NCBI RefSeq assembly: GCF_009299505.1
Contig: NZ_WBSM01000011.1
Location: forward strand, 48,738 to 112,737
DNA: 64,000 nucleotides
Direction of reading: 5' to 3'
From: Bifidobacterium ramosum
GTDB taxonomy: Bacteria; Actinomycetota; Actinomycetes; Actinomycetales; Bifidobacteriaceae
Below the pieces are notes generated by a model, which did not search any database, had not been told where the DNA came from, and saw only the letters and a program-made list of their open reading frames with translations. Both the position numbers and the translations under genes were made by a program. This document shows positions 45,000-53,852 of the stretch, piece after piece (position 1 is the stretch's first letter; the number at the start of each line of letters is the position of its first letter).

Positions 45000-47060
45000 T
45001 CAGTGACGACGCAGCGCGCGGGTCGTGGCGCGGGACTTCGTGTACACGAGGCCAGCCGCCGCGGCGAGCAGGAGACCCGCCATCGTGAACAGCATGATGC
45101 CCGCAGCACCGGTCAGCGGCAGCTGCGACACGGAGGTGACGTTGGTGACCTTAACGTTGCCTTCGATCACACCGTTATCGACCAGCTTCCACACGTCCTG
45201 CTTGGCAACAGTGACAGTGGTCTTGGCGTTCGCCTTATCAACGGGAACGGGCTTGCCATCTTGCATTTCCATGTCGGACGACATGTACCACTTGTTGTTG
45301 ACCAGCGTATCGGACTTGATCGGCGTAGTGGTCACCGTCACCTGGAACTCCGGCAGGAACAGGCTGGAGTAGCCAGCCGGCGCCTGGGTTTCCTTCACCG
45401 TGTAGGTACCTTCCAGACCAGAGAGGTGCAGCAGACCATCAGCACCGACCTCAACCTCGGTGGCAGTCGGCTTGGCATCGGCGGTCGCAACCTTGTAGCT
45501 GCCTGCAGTGCCGGTGAATGCGATAGCCTGACCGTTCTTGGAGACGGTGAACTTGGCACCAGCAAGCGTCTTGCCATCCTTGTTAACCTTTTTGAGACCG
45601 AATTTTCCAGTAAAGACCTGCGTATCCGGCGGCGTGACAGTACCGTGGCTCTCAGAACCCGGGTTGTTGGAGTAGTCGAGCTTTACACCGTTGTCGTTGC
45701 TGCCGTCAGGGTAGACGATAGCATCGTCGTTCAGCGTCGCGGTGTAGGTAACGTAGATCTTCTTGCCGATAAGGTCAGGATCGAGGCCAGCGGCGGAACC
45801 ATCGACCAATGCCGTACGATCGTTGGAGTAGCCACCAACATACTTAGCAAGATCAACAAGAATCGTGGTATTCTGATCAGCATCATTGGCGGTCGGCTTG
45901 GTAACAGTCAACACGTAATCATAAGTACTCTTATCCGCATCAGCCGAAGATGCCGCCCTCAGCAGCTCATCATCCGTCAGTTTGCCATCACCGTTCTTAT
46001 CGACATAGACCTTGGCATCATCGTTGTACGTCTGACCTTTGTGCAGGGTATCAGTGATCTTGAAGGTGTACTGGAACTTGATCGTATCGTAGCCAACAGT
46101 GGACGGAATTTCGACGTTACCGATCTTATAGCTGATCTTGTCACCGACCGCGGCACTGGCGGCCTTCCCGTCAGCCGTTACGTTGGTCTGCTGATTTTCC
46201 TTATCAGTAGTCGTATCGTCGACGCCAGTGATGGTCTTATCGATCGTCGGACGATCGTTCTTCACCGAGACAGTGCCGAGTGGACCACTGGCCAGATCAA
46301 ATTCTCGCGTAGTGGAAGTCGGAGAACCATCATTTGCGGTATATGCGACGGTACCCACGATCTTTGTCCCGACAACCATCGGGATGGATGCACGGTACTT
46401 GCCTTCCGTCCCCTTCACGTCATCAGAGGGAGATGCGTTGTTCGTCACATCGACAACCACATATAGACCCTGCGATACAGACTGCGCGAACGAGGAAACG
46501 CCATCGGCGTTCTCACCAATATTGGTGTTCACCTCCGCTGAGGTGCCAGAGGACTTCTGAAAAGCATCATTCTGAGCCAGCTTAGTGACAAAGTTGCGCA
46601 GCGTACCCGACCAAGTAGGAGAAGCCGAAGCGCCCGAGTCATTCATGTGCTCGGCGATATATCCAGCCGGGTTGCTGCTGTAATAAACCGTATCCTTGGC
46701 GTAAGCATCATCAACCTGAGTTAGCACAGTATTCAAATAATCCTTGGCAGCCGAGTCCGTTTCGACCGACACACCGGCAACCTTCAATGTGTCACCGTCG
46801 GTTTCCGCATACGGAGCGGTCTTTGCATATGTGTACGTACCGATGCGAACATACTTGAACTTATGCCCAGCTAGACGAGCCTTCGCCCCAGTAATGGTGA
46901 TATTGGTCGGGGCGTCCTGAATCAACGTTACATTCTGGTTGCCAGCGGTTCCGTTAAGTTCCGTTTGCGTTGTATCCGCAGTGGCAGTGGCGCCGAGGGC
47001 GAGGCCGCCGAGCATGGTGGCTGCGGCGGCGAGGCCGGCGAATAGTTTCCTCATTCGCAT
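45000..47060 (-). CDS. Sortase-dependent major pilin (FimA-like)
   Basis: The 686-residue precursor has a signal peptide (MRMRKLFAGLAAAATMLGGL, cleavage near ATADT), isopeptide-forming Cna_B/SpaA folds and an E-box YTVKETQAPAGY near residue 555. The sorting signal is LPLTG near 648, then a membrane helix and an Arg-rich tail. Class C sortases polymerise such proteins into pili on the cell wall. The ATG 47060 follows AGAAGG. About 105 bp upstream is a C10 tract and between them a 9-bp hairpin. The tip adhesin gene is directly upstream, so both are probably one transcript. No sortase gene follows; the next gene downstream lies on the other strand, which is unusual. Confidence 0.9.
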   Translation of the reverse strand: MRMRKLFAGLAAAATMLGGLALGATATADTTQTELNGTAGNQNVTLIQDAPTNITITGAKARLAGHKFKYVRIGTYTYAKTAPYAETDGDTLKVAGVSVETDSAAKDYLNTVLTQVDDAYAKDTVYYSSNPAGYIAEHMNDSGASASPTWSGTLRNFVTKLAQNDAFQKSSGTSAEVNTNIGENADGVSSFAQSVSQGLYVVVDVTNNASPSDDVKGTEGKYRASIPMVVGTKIVGTVAYTANDGSPTSTTREFDLASGPLGTVSVKNDRPTIDKTITGVDDTTTDKENQQTNVTADGKAASAAVGDKISYKIGNVEIPSTVGYDTIKFQYTFKITDTLHKGQTYNDDAKVYVDKNGDGKLTDDELLRAASSADADKSTYDYVLTVTKPTANDADQNTTILVDLAKYVGGYSNDRTALVDGSAAGLDPDLIGKKIYVTYTATLNDDAIVYPDGSNDNGVKLDYSNNPGSESHGTVTPPDTQVFTGKFGLKKVNKDGKTLAGAKFTVSKNGQAIAFTGTAGSYKVATADAKPTATEVEVGADGLLHLSGLEGTYTVKETQAPAGYSSLFLPEFQVTVTTTPIKSDTLVNNKWYMSSDMEMQDGKPVPVDKANAKTTVTVAKQDVWKLVDNGVIEGNVKVTNVTSVSQLPLTGAAGIMLFTMAGLLLAAAAGLVYTKSRATTRALRRH

Positions 47061-47111
47061 GAGAAACCTTCTTTCTGTATTCCTTCTTGTTTCCTTGATG
47101 TGTGTTTTGCA

Positions 47112-47145
47112 ATCGCGGAGGACGAAACCGCATGTGCTCCGCGAT
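47112..47145 (-). promoter_or_regulatory. Hairpin in the leader of the major pilin gene
   Basis: ATCGCGGAG (47112-47120) pairs with CTCCGCGAT (47137-47145) over a 16-base loop. It lies between the C10 tract and the pilin start, without a U-run, so it may stabilise or attenuate the pilin message. Confidence 0.55.
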
Positions 47146-47164
47146 CCGCAAGTCTTTGGTGTTT

Positions 47165-47174
47165 GGGGGGGGGG
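47165..47174 (-). repeat. C10 homopolymer upstream of the major pilin gene
   Basis: Ten G's on the plus strand, C's on the coding strand, about 105 bp before the pilin start and 138 bp after the adhesin stop. In this place slippage would change promoter or leader spacing rather than a reading frame. Confidence 0.75.
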
Positions 47175-47197
47175 TTGTGTTGTGTGGGTGACGGGTG

Positions 47198-47247
47198 ACT
47201 CCCCTCAGTCAGCTTCGCTGACAGCTCCCCTCGGCAGAGGTGAGCCG
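47198..47247. repeat. Dispersed CTCCCCTCAGTCAG... palindromic element, copy 1
   Basis: It carries CCCCTCAGTCAGCTTCGCTG followed by ACAGCTCCCCTCGG and GAGGTGAGCC. Related copies lie at 55351, 58083, 60311 and 60370. The arms TCAGTCAGC/GCTGA and GCTCCCCTC/GAGGGGAGC can form two small hairpins. Confidence 0.75.
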
Positions 47248-47311
47248 CGCTCCTGCCGCTACGGGACGGATCCCGGGTCATGGCAGTGCCGATCACTGCG
47301 TTGACGCGTGA

Positions 47312-50300
47312 TCATACGATCGCCACCTTCCGCTTGCGCCACTCGTTCGTCAGCGCCAGCGCCGCGATCGCCACCGCAGCGATGCCACCGCCAACCAGCA
47401 TCCAGTCGCAAGCCGCCCAGTTCCCCGGACCACCGGTCAGCGGAAGTGCGGAGACCGTCTTTACATTCGGGATGCAGTTCGTGCCGCCGACTTCCGAAGA
47501 GCACGACTCCCCCACCGTCAAGTTGGAATCGGATTCACGGGCGCCGATACTGAACACGTATTCCTTGGCCGACTTCACATACCCGTCAGGAGCCTTGGTC
47601 TCGGTAAGCACATACTGATACCGGATACCGGCGGCATCCTGCTCGGCGGTCGGACGTTGCAGTCCGGATATTGTGAGGAAGCCCTTGGCGTTATCCAGAT
47701 CGTTGTATGAATACCGCGCGCTTGTTCCCGTACCAGATTGTTGCAATCCGGTGGCATGTTGGTCGCAGGAATCACTTGTCGATCCGGAACGAGAAGAGCA
47801 ATCAACGACGGACGCCGTAACCGATTCAACATTCTCCGGCGAATCCGTTACGGCATCGCCATCAGTCAGCACGGCAACCGGACCGGTAATAGCCCATTCA
47901 GTCGAAGAAGAATCGATTATTGAGCCGCTATCCTTGGCGACTTTCTTCCACGAAATCTGAGGAAGTTTATTTACGATATTGGCGCTATTCGTCCCCGCAG
48001 ACCCGACTGGAGTCTTCCCATCGGCTTGATACAACGTTACGGATTGGTTATTCGCAGACGCATTCTTGTCTGGAATCGTGAACACGTACGTTTCGCTTAA
48101 CTCGGGATCCCAGTATCCGTTCGGGGTAGCCGATTCTCGCAACTGATATTTACCAGGATCTAGGCCGGAGATATTGAACTTGCCCTCGTCATTGTCATGA
48201 TCGGCAAGTTCATCGCCGTTGTTCTCGGCGCGAGAACAGTCAATGCCCTTGTCCTTGTTATGCACGCAATCCGTTACCGTCCAACGCGTATCAGTGAGTT
48301 CCGAACTGTTGGCCGACTTGTACTTTGTCACCGTCCACTGCGATTCCGACAGGAATGCCCCGCTATCGGTATCGACCTTGCCCCATGAGACGCCCGGTAA
48401 CGGAGCGTTGCCGATTTTGTTACCGGATACACTGGAATCTGCAGTACCGTCTTCCTGTACCTCATAGATCGTCGGATCCTCAGGAATGGCGTTACCCGTT
48501 GGAGTTTTGATAGTAAACGTGTAAGTGATGTTGCTGGCCTTATACCCGGTCGGAGCTTTCGTTTCCTTAAGCGTATAGGTTCCAGGCTGAAGATTTTCGA
48601 CGCCTATTTTACCGACGTCCGGATTGGTGTCGGCAAATCCATCGTCCGATACGGTGACGCTCCATGTCTTGGTGCTGGCATCGAACGACCAGCAGTTCTT
48701 CTTGTTGGCTTCGTCGACCGCCTGACACGCTTGCGGACGAAAATCCTCTTCCATATAGGGGGACGCAGCCTGCTTGTCTTCCAACGCGGACTGCTGGATC
48801 GACAACTCCCATTCCGAGCCAGACAGTAACGTATCAGTCGTATTCCCTGAAGCATCCTGCGCAGCCTTGCTCCACGACGCAGTGTACGGAGTAGCGAATG
48901 CGATCACACCATTACTGCCGATACCGCCGCCGGATAGACGCGCCGAATTGTCATAGACGAGAATCTGGGCACTATCGATGGCCTGCTGCTTGTCGGCGGT
49001 CGGGAGAACCTCTGCTTTCAATCCGACGCCCGTGGTGAACTTTGTAGTCGTTTTGTCAGACTGCTGCTCCGCTAATTTCGTATGCTCAGCGGATTGCGGA
49101 ACGTACAGATACAGCGTCGTAGACTCCGGCTTGGTGGTTGACTCGTTGATCACCTTGTCATTAGATGTCGTAGACTCCGGCTTGGTGGTTGACTCGTTGA
49201 TCACCTTGTCATTAGATGTCGTAGACTCCGGCTTGGTGGTTGACTCGTTGATCACCTTGTCATTAGATGATGCTCCCGCTTGATATCGCGGACCATCCGC
49301 ATGAACTGCAACGGTCCCGTGCCCTGTTGCGCCACCAGTATTCGGCAGCCATGAATCATAGAAACCGCTGGCTTCTTCCTTCGGAATGCCGTCCTTATAC
49401 CACTCCACGGTTTGCTCGGTACGATCAGTAAACCACGACGACAACAACTTGAACTGCGTCGGCTGAAGCGTCTTCAAGGTCTCGTCATTCCATTTTTTAT
49501 AAGGATTCATCAACGCCAGATCTGCACCGGCCTCCGTCAAAAAGCCAGTCTTGCTGGATAGATTCTGCGTATTCGCATCAATATTCTGATCCACATCGTT
49601 GTCGAACACTGCCACATTACCGCCTTCGGAAGCGGTCGACGAACCGGATGGGCAGAACCACAGACCACCACCGAAGTGACCCGCAACATTTGAATATGTT
49701 GCAGTACGCCCGACATACGTGGTCGAATTGATTTCCGTATAAATGGCCCCACCCAGATATCCGGACACGTTCCATGCGAATACACCGCCGGTAAGATATG
49801 CAACCGACCCTTCTTCTAGGAACAGCGCTCCACCGGCGCCACCGCGTTCAACCTTCGACGCTTCTCGATTCCCGTTCGTTGCGGGCTTCGATACAGAGGC
49901 GTAATTTTCTTCAAAAGTCGGACGCAAAATTGTCGTCTTACCGTTTGCGTCAGTAACCGATTTATTACGGATACGCAATGTCCCCTTGATCCATAGAGCA
50001 CCGCCACCGGACCCCCAGGACCATGCCTTGGCATAATTTTGGATGAATTTCACATCGCCCTGAATGGTTACGGAACCCTTCCCATCCGCGTGTATGGCAC
50101 CGCCACCGGATTTCATCTGACGGCATACGCTATTGCCATCATCCGTAGAGCAAGAACCTGGATCCTGACCGTTACCCTTAAATAGACCTCCACTGATGAC
50201 AAGGTTCCCATCATCTTGCGAGATAACGCCACCACCGGCGCCAAGCGCCTTATTGCCGGTGAATGAGCCATTAGCGACGGTGATGTCGCCGCCCTCGTTA

Positions 50301-51305
50301 TCACCTGTGCTCGCATTGGAGATGACTGCTCCGTTGACGCCGGTGTTGCTGGAGAACGTACCGTTGTTGACGGTGATGGAACCAGCCTTTTGTTGGAATA
50401 CGCCAGTAAAGAATTGGTTCCGAGTCGAGATGTGGTCGAACACGCCGCTGTTCACGGTGATCGCGCCGCCGCGGTTGATTGCGACGCCGGCGGTTGCTCC
50501 TCGTTCTTCCACGAGTCTGCCATTGTCATATATCCGTTCAGCGATGTCGTACCGATCTCCGACGTCGATGTAGCTGAATGTGCCGCCGTTGATGGTGAGG
50601 GACGAGCCCTTGTATACGGTCGCGAAACGACGGGAAAGTGCGGCGTTGCCAGTGCCGGAATACGCGAACTTTTCCTGCGCGCCGGTACCGATGGTGAGGT
50701 TGCCGATGGCTTTGCCGTCGGCGCTGCCCACGTTGAACAGCGAGCCTTCGGTGTCTCCGTCAGCGGGCTTCAGCGATGTTCCGCTGGCCACCGTCGACGT
50801 CAACGTAACGTTGCGGGTAACGGTGATGGCGGCGTCTTTATCCGCGGTGATCGACTTGACGATGGTCACGGTCGCGGTCGTTTCCTGCTCGATGCACTGC
50901 TTGAGCGTGGGCCAGTTGGCGACGGCGGCGCAGTCGGGAGTTGCGGCGGCATCGGCGGCAGGAGCGTCGGCGTTGGGATCGGCCGTTGAGGATGAGTCGT
51001 TGGCGCTGTTGGCCGCGGCGTTGCCGGAGGACTGCTGATCGTGTGACGCGTCAGTGGCGGTATCAGCCGAGTCGGTGCTGGAGTCGGCAGATTCAGTATC
51101 GGTAACGGGGGGGGGTTGCCGAGTTTTCGGCGGTGGCGTTATCAGTCTTGGCGGCGGAATCGACGGACTGAGTGGACTGCGCAGCGGTGCCGTCGGCGGG
51201 CGTCGGCTCGTCGGCAAGGGACACTCCCGTCAAGCCGCACACCATGGCGACGGTCAGCAACGCCGACACCGTCGCGTACGCGTACCTCCTCATAGCATCG
51301 CGCAT
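47312..51305 (-). CDS. Sortase-anchored tip adhesin, out of frame at a C9 tract (phase OFF)
   Basis: ATG 51305 follows GAGGAGG. The frame encodes a signal peptide (MRRYAYATVSALLTVAMVCG, LTGVSLADE), then runs into nine C's (51107-51115) and stops. The remaining 1266 codons are open in another frame, so eight or eleven C's would give a protein of 1330 residues. The passenger has a beta-helix-like N-terminal half (TINGGTF, ITVNNGTFSSNTG, DITVANGSFTGNK), three 17-residue repeats, Cna_B domains with YTLKETKAPTGY and YVLTETKAPDGY, and LPLTG near 1283 followed by a membrane helix and KRK. A beta-helix plus Cna_B protein beside a major pilin is typical of a pilus tip adhesin. Confidence 0.88.
49116..49268 (-). 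repeat. Three perfect 51-bp tandem repeats in the adhesin
   Basis: Three identical copies start at 49116, 49167 and 49218. Each encodes 17 residues, SNDKVINESTTKPESTT. They lie between the beta-helix and the Cna_B stalk. Because 51 is a multiple of three, copy-number change would alter the stalk length but not the frame. Confidence 0.92.
51107..51115 (-). repeat. C9 homopolymer behind the adhesin signal peptide
   Basis: Nine G's on the plus strand. With nine the secreted product would end at residue 70; with eight or eleven the adhesin would be complete. Confidence 0.9.
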
Positions 51306-51797
51306 CGCGCGTTCCTCCTCACATCATCGAGGGGCCTCTCCATAGCATTCCCAACCTCTCAACAGGAATGCCATACCCCCGATAAACTCCATTGTGCCCT
51401 TATTATAGGGGGATCATTAACGATAATCCACGGCGTTTGCAAACTTTTTCATCATCACCAATCACACATCAATGATCACAAGCACACAGCAACGATCACC
51501 ATCGATCATTCCGATACAACGCAGTATCACCAGCAATACCAACGCTTACCAAATCTTCAACATCACTCCGCCGCACACACAACCCCATCACATCCACGCC
51601 ACCGCGTGATCATTCATGATCACGACACGCCAACGACAACCACCACCCTTTACACACCGCCCGATACCCCGATATCACTCTCGCTATCATCCTCGACACA
51701 GACTTATCTATGGAAAAATGTCATAATTTACATTTTTATCTATGAATAATTGTATAATTAAACATATTTCCACAGCTAACGCACTCTAAGGAGACCC
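51306..51797. promoter_or_regulatory. Divergent intergenic region, 492 bp, with adhesin and ATPase promoters
   Basis: No ORF is supported; the middle is low-complexity and A/C-rich. On the minus strand a perfect TATAAT (plus coordinates 51402-51407) lies 97 bp before the adhesin start, and GCATTCC/GGAATGC can form a hairpin in that leader. On the plus strand TTATCTATG occurs at 51704-51712 and 51736-51744 (32 bp apart), followed by TATAAT at 51753-51758, 40 bp before ATG 51798. The paired boxes resemble the arrangement before the ATPase gene at 474. Confidence 0.6.
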
Positions 51798-53108
51798 ATG
51801 CAACGAAACCTACTCCGACGCCTCACCGCATGGGCGAACACGCCAAGCGACAGCCGCAAACCACTCCTGCTCTACGGAGCCCGCCAAACCGGCAAAACCT
51901 ACCTGCTCTCCGAACTGGCAGCTACCACATTCCGCAACGATTCCGTGCGTTTCGACCTGGAACGAGACGCTCGCGCCCGACAGGCATTCGAACAGGACCT
52001 CACGCCAACCACCATCATCCGTCGACTGTCGCAGATATCCGGTCGGACCATCACACCAGGGCATACCCTGCTCATCCTCGACGAGATCCAGGCATCGAAC
52101 CGAGCCCTGACCTCGCTGAAATACTTTTGCGAAGACATGCCCGGCCTGCATATCGCAGCGGCGGGCAGCCTGTTGGGCGTCGCCGTCAACCGCCAAGGAT
52201 TCAGCATGCCGGTAGGCAAGGTGCACACCATGACGCTGCATCCCATGAGCTTCGACGAGTTTCTCGACGCCACCGGAAGCGGCGCCCTAATAGACGAGAT
52301 CCGTGACTGCTATCGCCACGCACAGCCGTTCTACCTGCACGACGACATGCTCGAACGATTCTGGCAATACGTGATCGTCGGCGGTATGCCGGAAGCCGTC
52401 TCTCGTTTCGCCGCAACCGGCGATTACGATACGGTCCGCGACATCCAACTCACCATCGCCGATCTGTACGCGGCCGACATGGCCAAATACGCGACGCCCG
52501 AGGAAACCGCCCGCATCCGGGACACATGGCGCAGCATTCCCGCGCAACTCGCCAAGGACAACCACAAATTCCAATACAAACTCGTGAAGACCGGAGGGCG
52601 TGCATCGGTATACTCATCCGCAATCTCATGGCTGCTGGCCGCAGGACTGGTGAACCGTTGCACACGAATCTCCAACGCGCAACTGCCACTCGCCATGCAT
52701 GAAGACGCCGCGGCCTTCAAAATCTACATGTCCGATACCGGACTGCTTTCCGCCCGCTCACAATTGGAACCGGCCATCGCAACGGACCGCGAGTATCGCA
52801 GTCGGATCGACCTCGGCGGCATCGTCGAGAATTATGTCGGTCAGGCGCTCAGCACGAACGGCATACCCCTGCGCTATTGGACCAGCGGAAACACTGCCGA
52901 AGTGGACTTCGTCATCCAGCTGGCAGATACGAGCGCCGCAGTGCCAGTAGAGGTTAAATCATCGGACAACACCCGCTCTCGCAGCCTGTCCGTGTATCGG
53001 GACAGATATCGGCCAGACGAGGCCATCCGCCTATCCACCAAGAATTTCGGCATCGACAACGGCATACACAGCGTGCCTTTGTACGCCGCGTTCTGCATCG
53101 GCGGATAA
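51798..53108 (+). CDS. AAA_14/DUF4143 family ATPase
   Basis: A 436-residue protein starting at ATG 51798 after AAGGAG. Walker A YGARQTGKTYLL lies near residue 25, Walker B LLILDEIQAS near 93, and the sensor region HIAAAGSLLGVAV follows. The C-terminal half is DUF4143, with IVENYVGQAL and VDFVIQLADTSAAVPVEVKSSD, in which VDF...EVKS resembles a restriction-fold core. Bifidobacteria and other gut bacteria have many such ATPases, of unknown role. It is transcribed alone, away from the pilus locus, with paired repeats in its promoter. Confidence 0.88.
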   Translation: MQRNLLRRLTAWANTPSDSRKPLLLYGARQTGKTYLLSELAATTFRNDSVRFDLERDARARQAFEQDLTPTTIIRRLSQISGRTITPGHTLLILDEIQASNRALTSLKYFCEDMPGLHIAAAGSLLGVAVNRQGFSMPVGKVHTMTLHPMSFDEFLDATGSGALIDEIRDCYRHAQPFYLHDDMLERFWQYVIVGGMPEAVSRFAATGDYDTVRDIQLTIADLYAADMAKYATPEETARIRDTWRSIPAQLAKDNHKFQYKLVKTGGRASVYSSAISWLLAAGLVNRCTRISNAQLPLAMHEDAAAFKIYMSDTGLLSARSQLEPAIATDREYRSRIDLGGIVENYVGQALSTNGIPLRYWTSGNTAEVDFVIQLADTSAAVPVEVKSSDNTRSRSLSVYRDRYRPDEAIRLSTKNFGIDNGIHSVPLYAAFCIGG

Positions 53109-53141
53109 GCGGGAAACACCCCCGCACCTCGCACCTGCCGC

Positions 53142-53744
53142 TCACGCGTCGCGGCGGCCGGCGAGGGCACGGCCGAGCGTGATCTCGTCGGCATACTCGA
53201 GGTCGGAGCCGACCGGCAGACCGCTGGCGAGCTTGGTGACCTTGATGCCGAGCGGGCTGAGCAGACGGCTCAGATACGTGGTGGTCGCCTCGCCTTCGAT
53301 GTTCGGGTCGAGCGCGAGGATGACCTCCTTGACCTCGTCGGTCTTGAGCCGGTCGAGCAGCTTGGGAATGTTGAGGTCGGCCGGGCCGACGTTTGCCATC
53401 GGGTTGATCGCGCCGCCGAGCACGTGGTAGAGGCCGCGGTATTCGCGCGTGCGTTCGATGCTCATCACGTCCTTCGGCTCCTCGACCACGCAGATCATGC
53501 TGTGGTCGCGGCGCGGGTCGACGCACACCGGGCACGGGCTCGTCTCGCACACGTTGCCGCACACGTCACAGAACCGCACCTTCTCCTTGACCTCGGTGAT
53601 CGCGTCGATGAGCTGCTGCGCCTCCTCGTCGGACGCGGACAGCATGTAGAACGCGATGCGCTGCGCGCCCTTCGGCCCGATGCCGGGCAGATGCGCGAAC
53701 GCGTCGATCAGGCGCTGGATCGCGCCGTCATATGCGAGTGCCAT
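53142..53744 (-). CDS. recR: Recombination mediator RecR
   Basis: A 200-residue protein with the RecR layout: N-terminal helix-hairpin-helix ([17 protein letters not shown]), a four-Cys zinc finger [16 protein letters not shown] near residue 57, a Toprim domain ([16 protein letters not shown]) and the conserved end [18 protein letters not shown]. With RecF and RecO it loads RecA on gapped DNA. It lies 108 bp downstream of dnaX, an order found in most bacteria. The length is normal. Confidence 0.97.
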   Translation of the reverse strand: MALAYDGAIQRLIDAFAHLPGIGPKGAQRIAFYMLSASDEEAQQLIDAITEVKEKVRFCDVCGNVCETSPCPVCVDPRRDHSMICVVEEPKDVMSIERTREYRGLYHVLGGAINPMANVGPADLNIPKLLDRLKTDEVKEVILALDPNIEGEATTTYLSRLLSPLGIKVTKLASGLPVGSDLEYADEITLGRALAGRRDA

Positions 53745-53852
53745 GTGCGGTTGCCTTTCTGACGCGAGATGACATACGTTGCCGTATGCACAGTATATCG
53801 ATCGCGACGCTCAACGATTGACGAATGACCGGCCCGCGCCGCCAAGCCCGCG

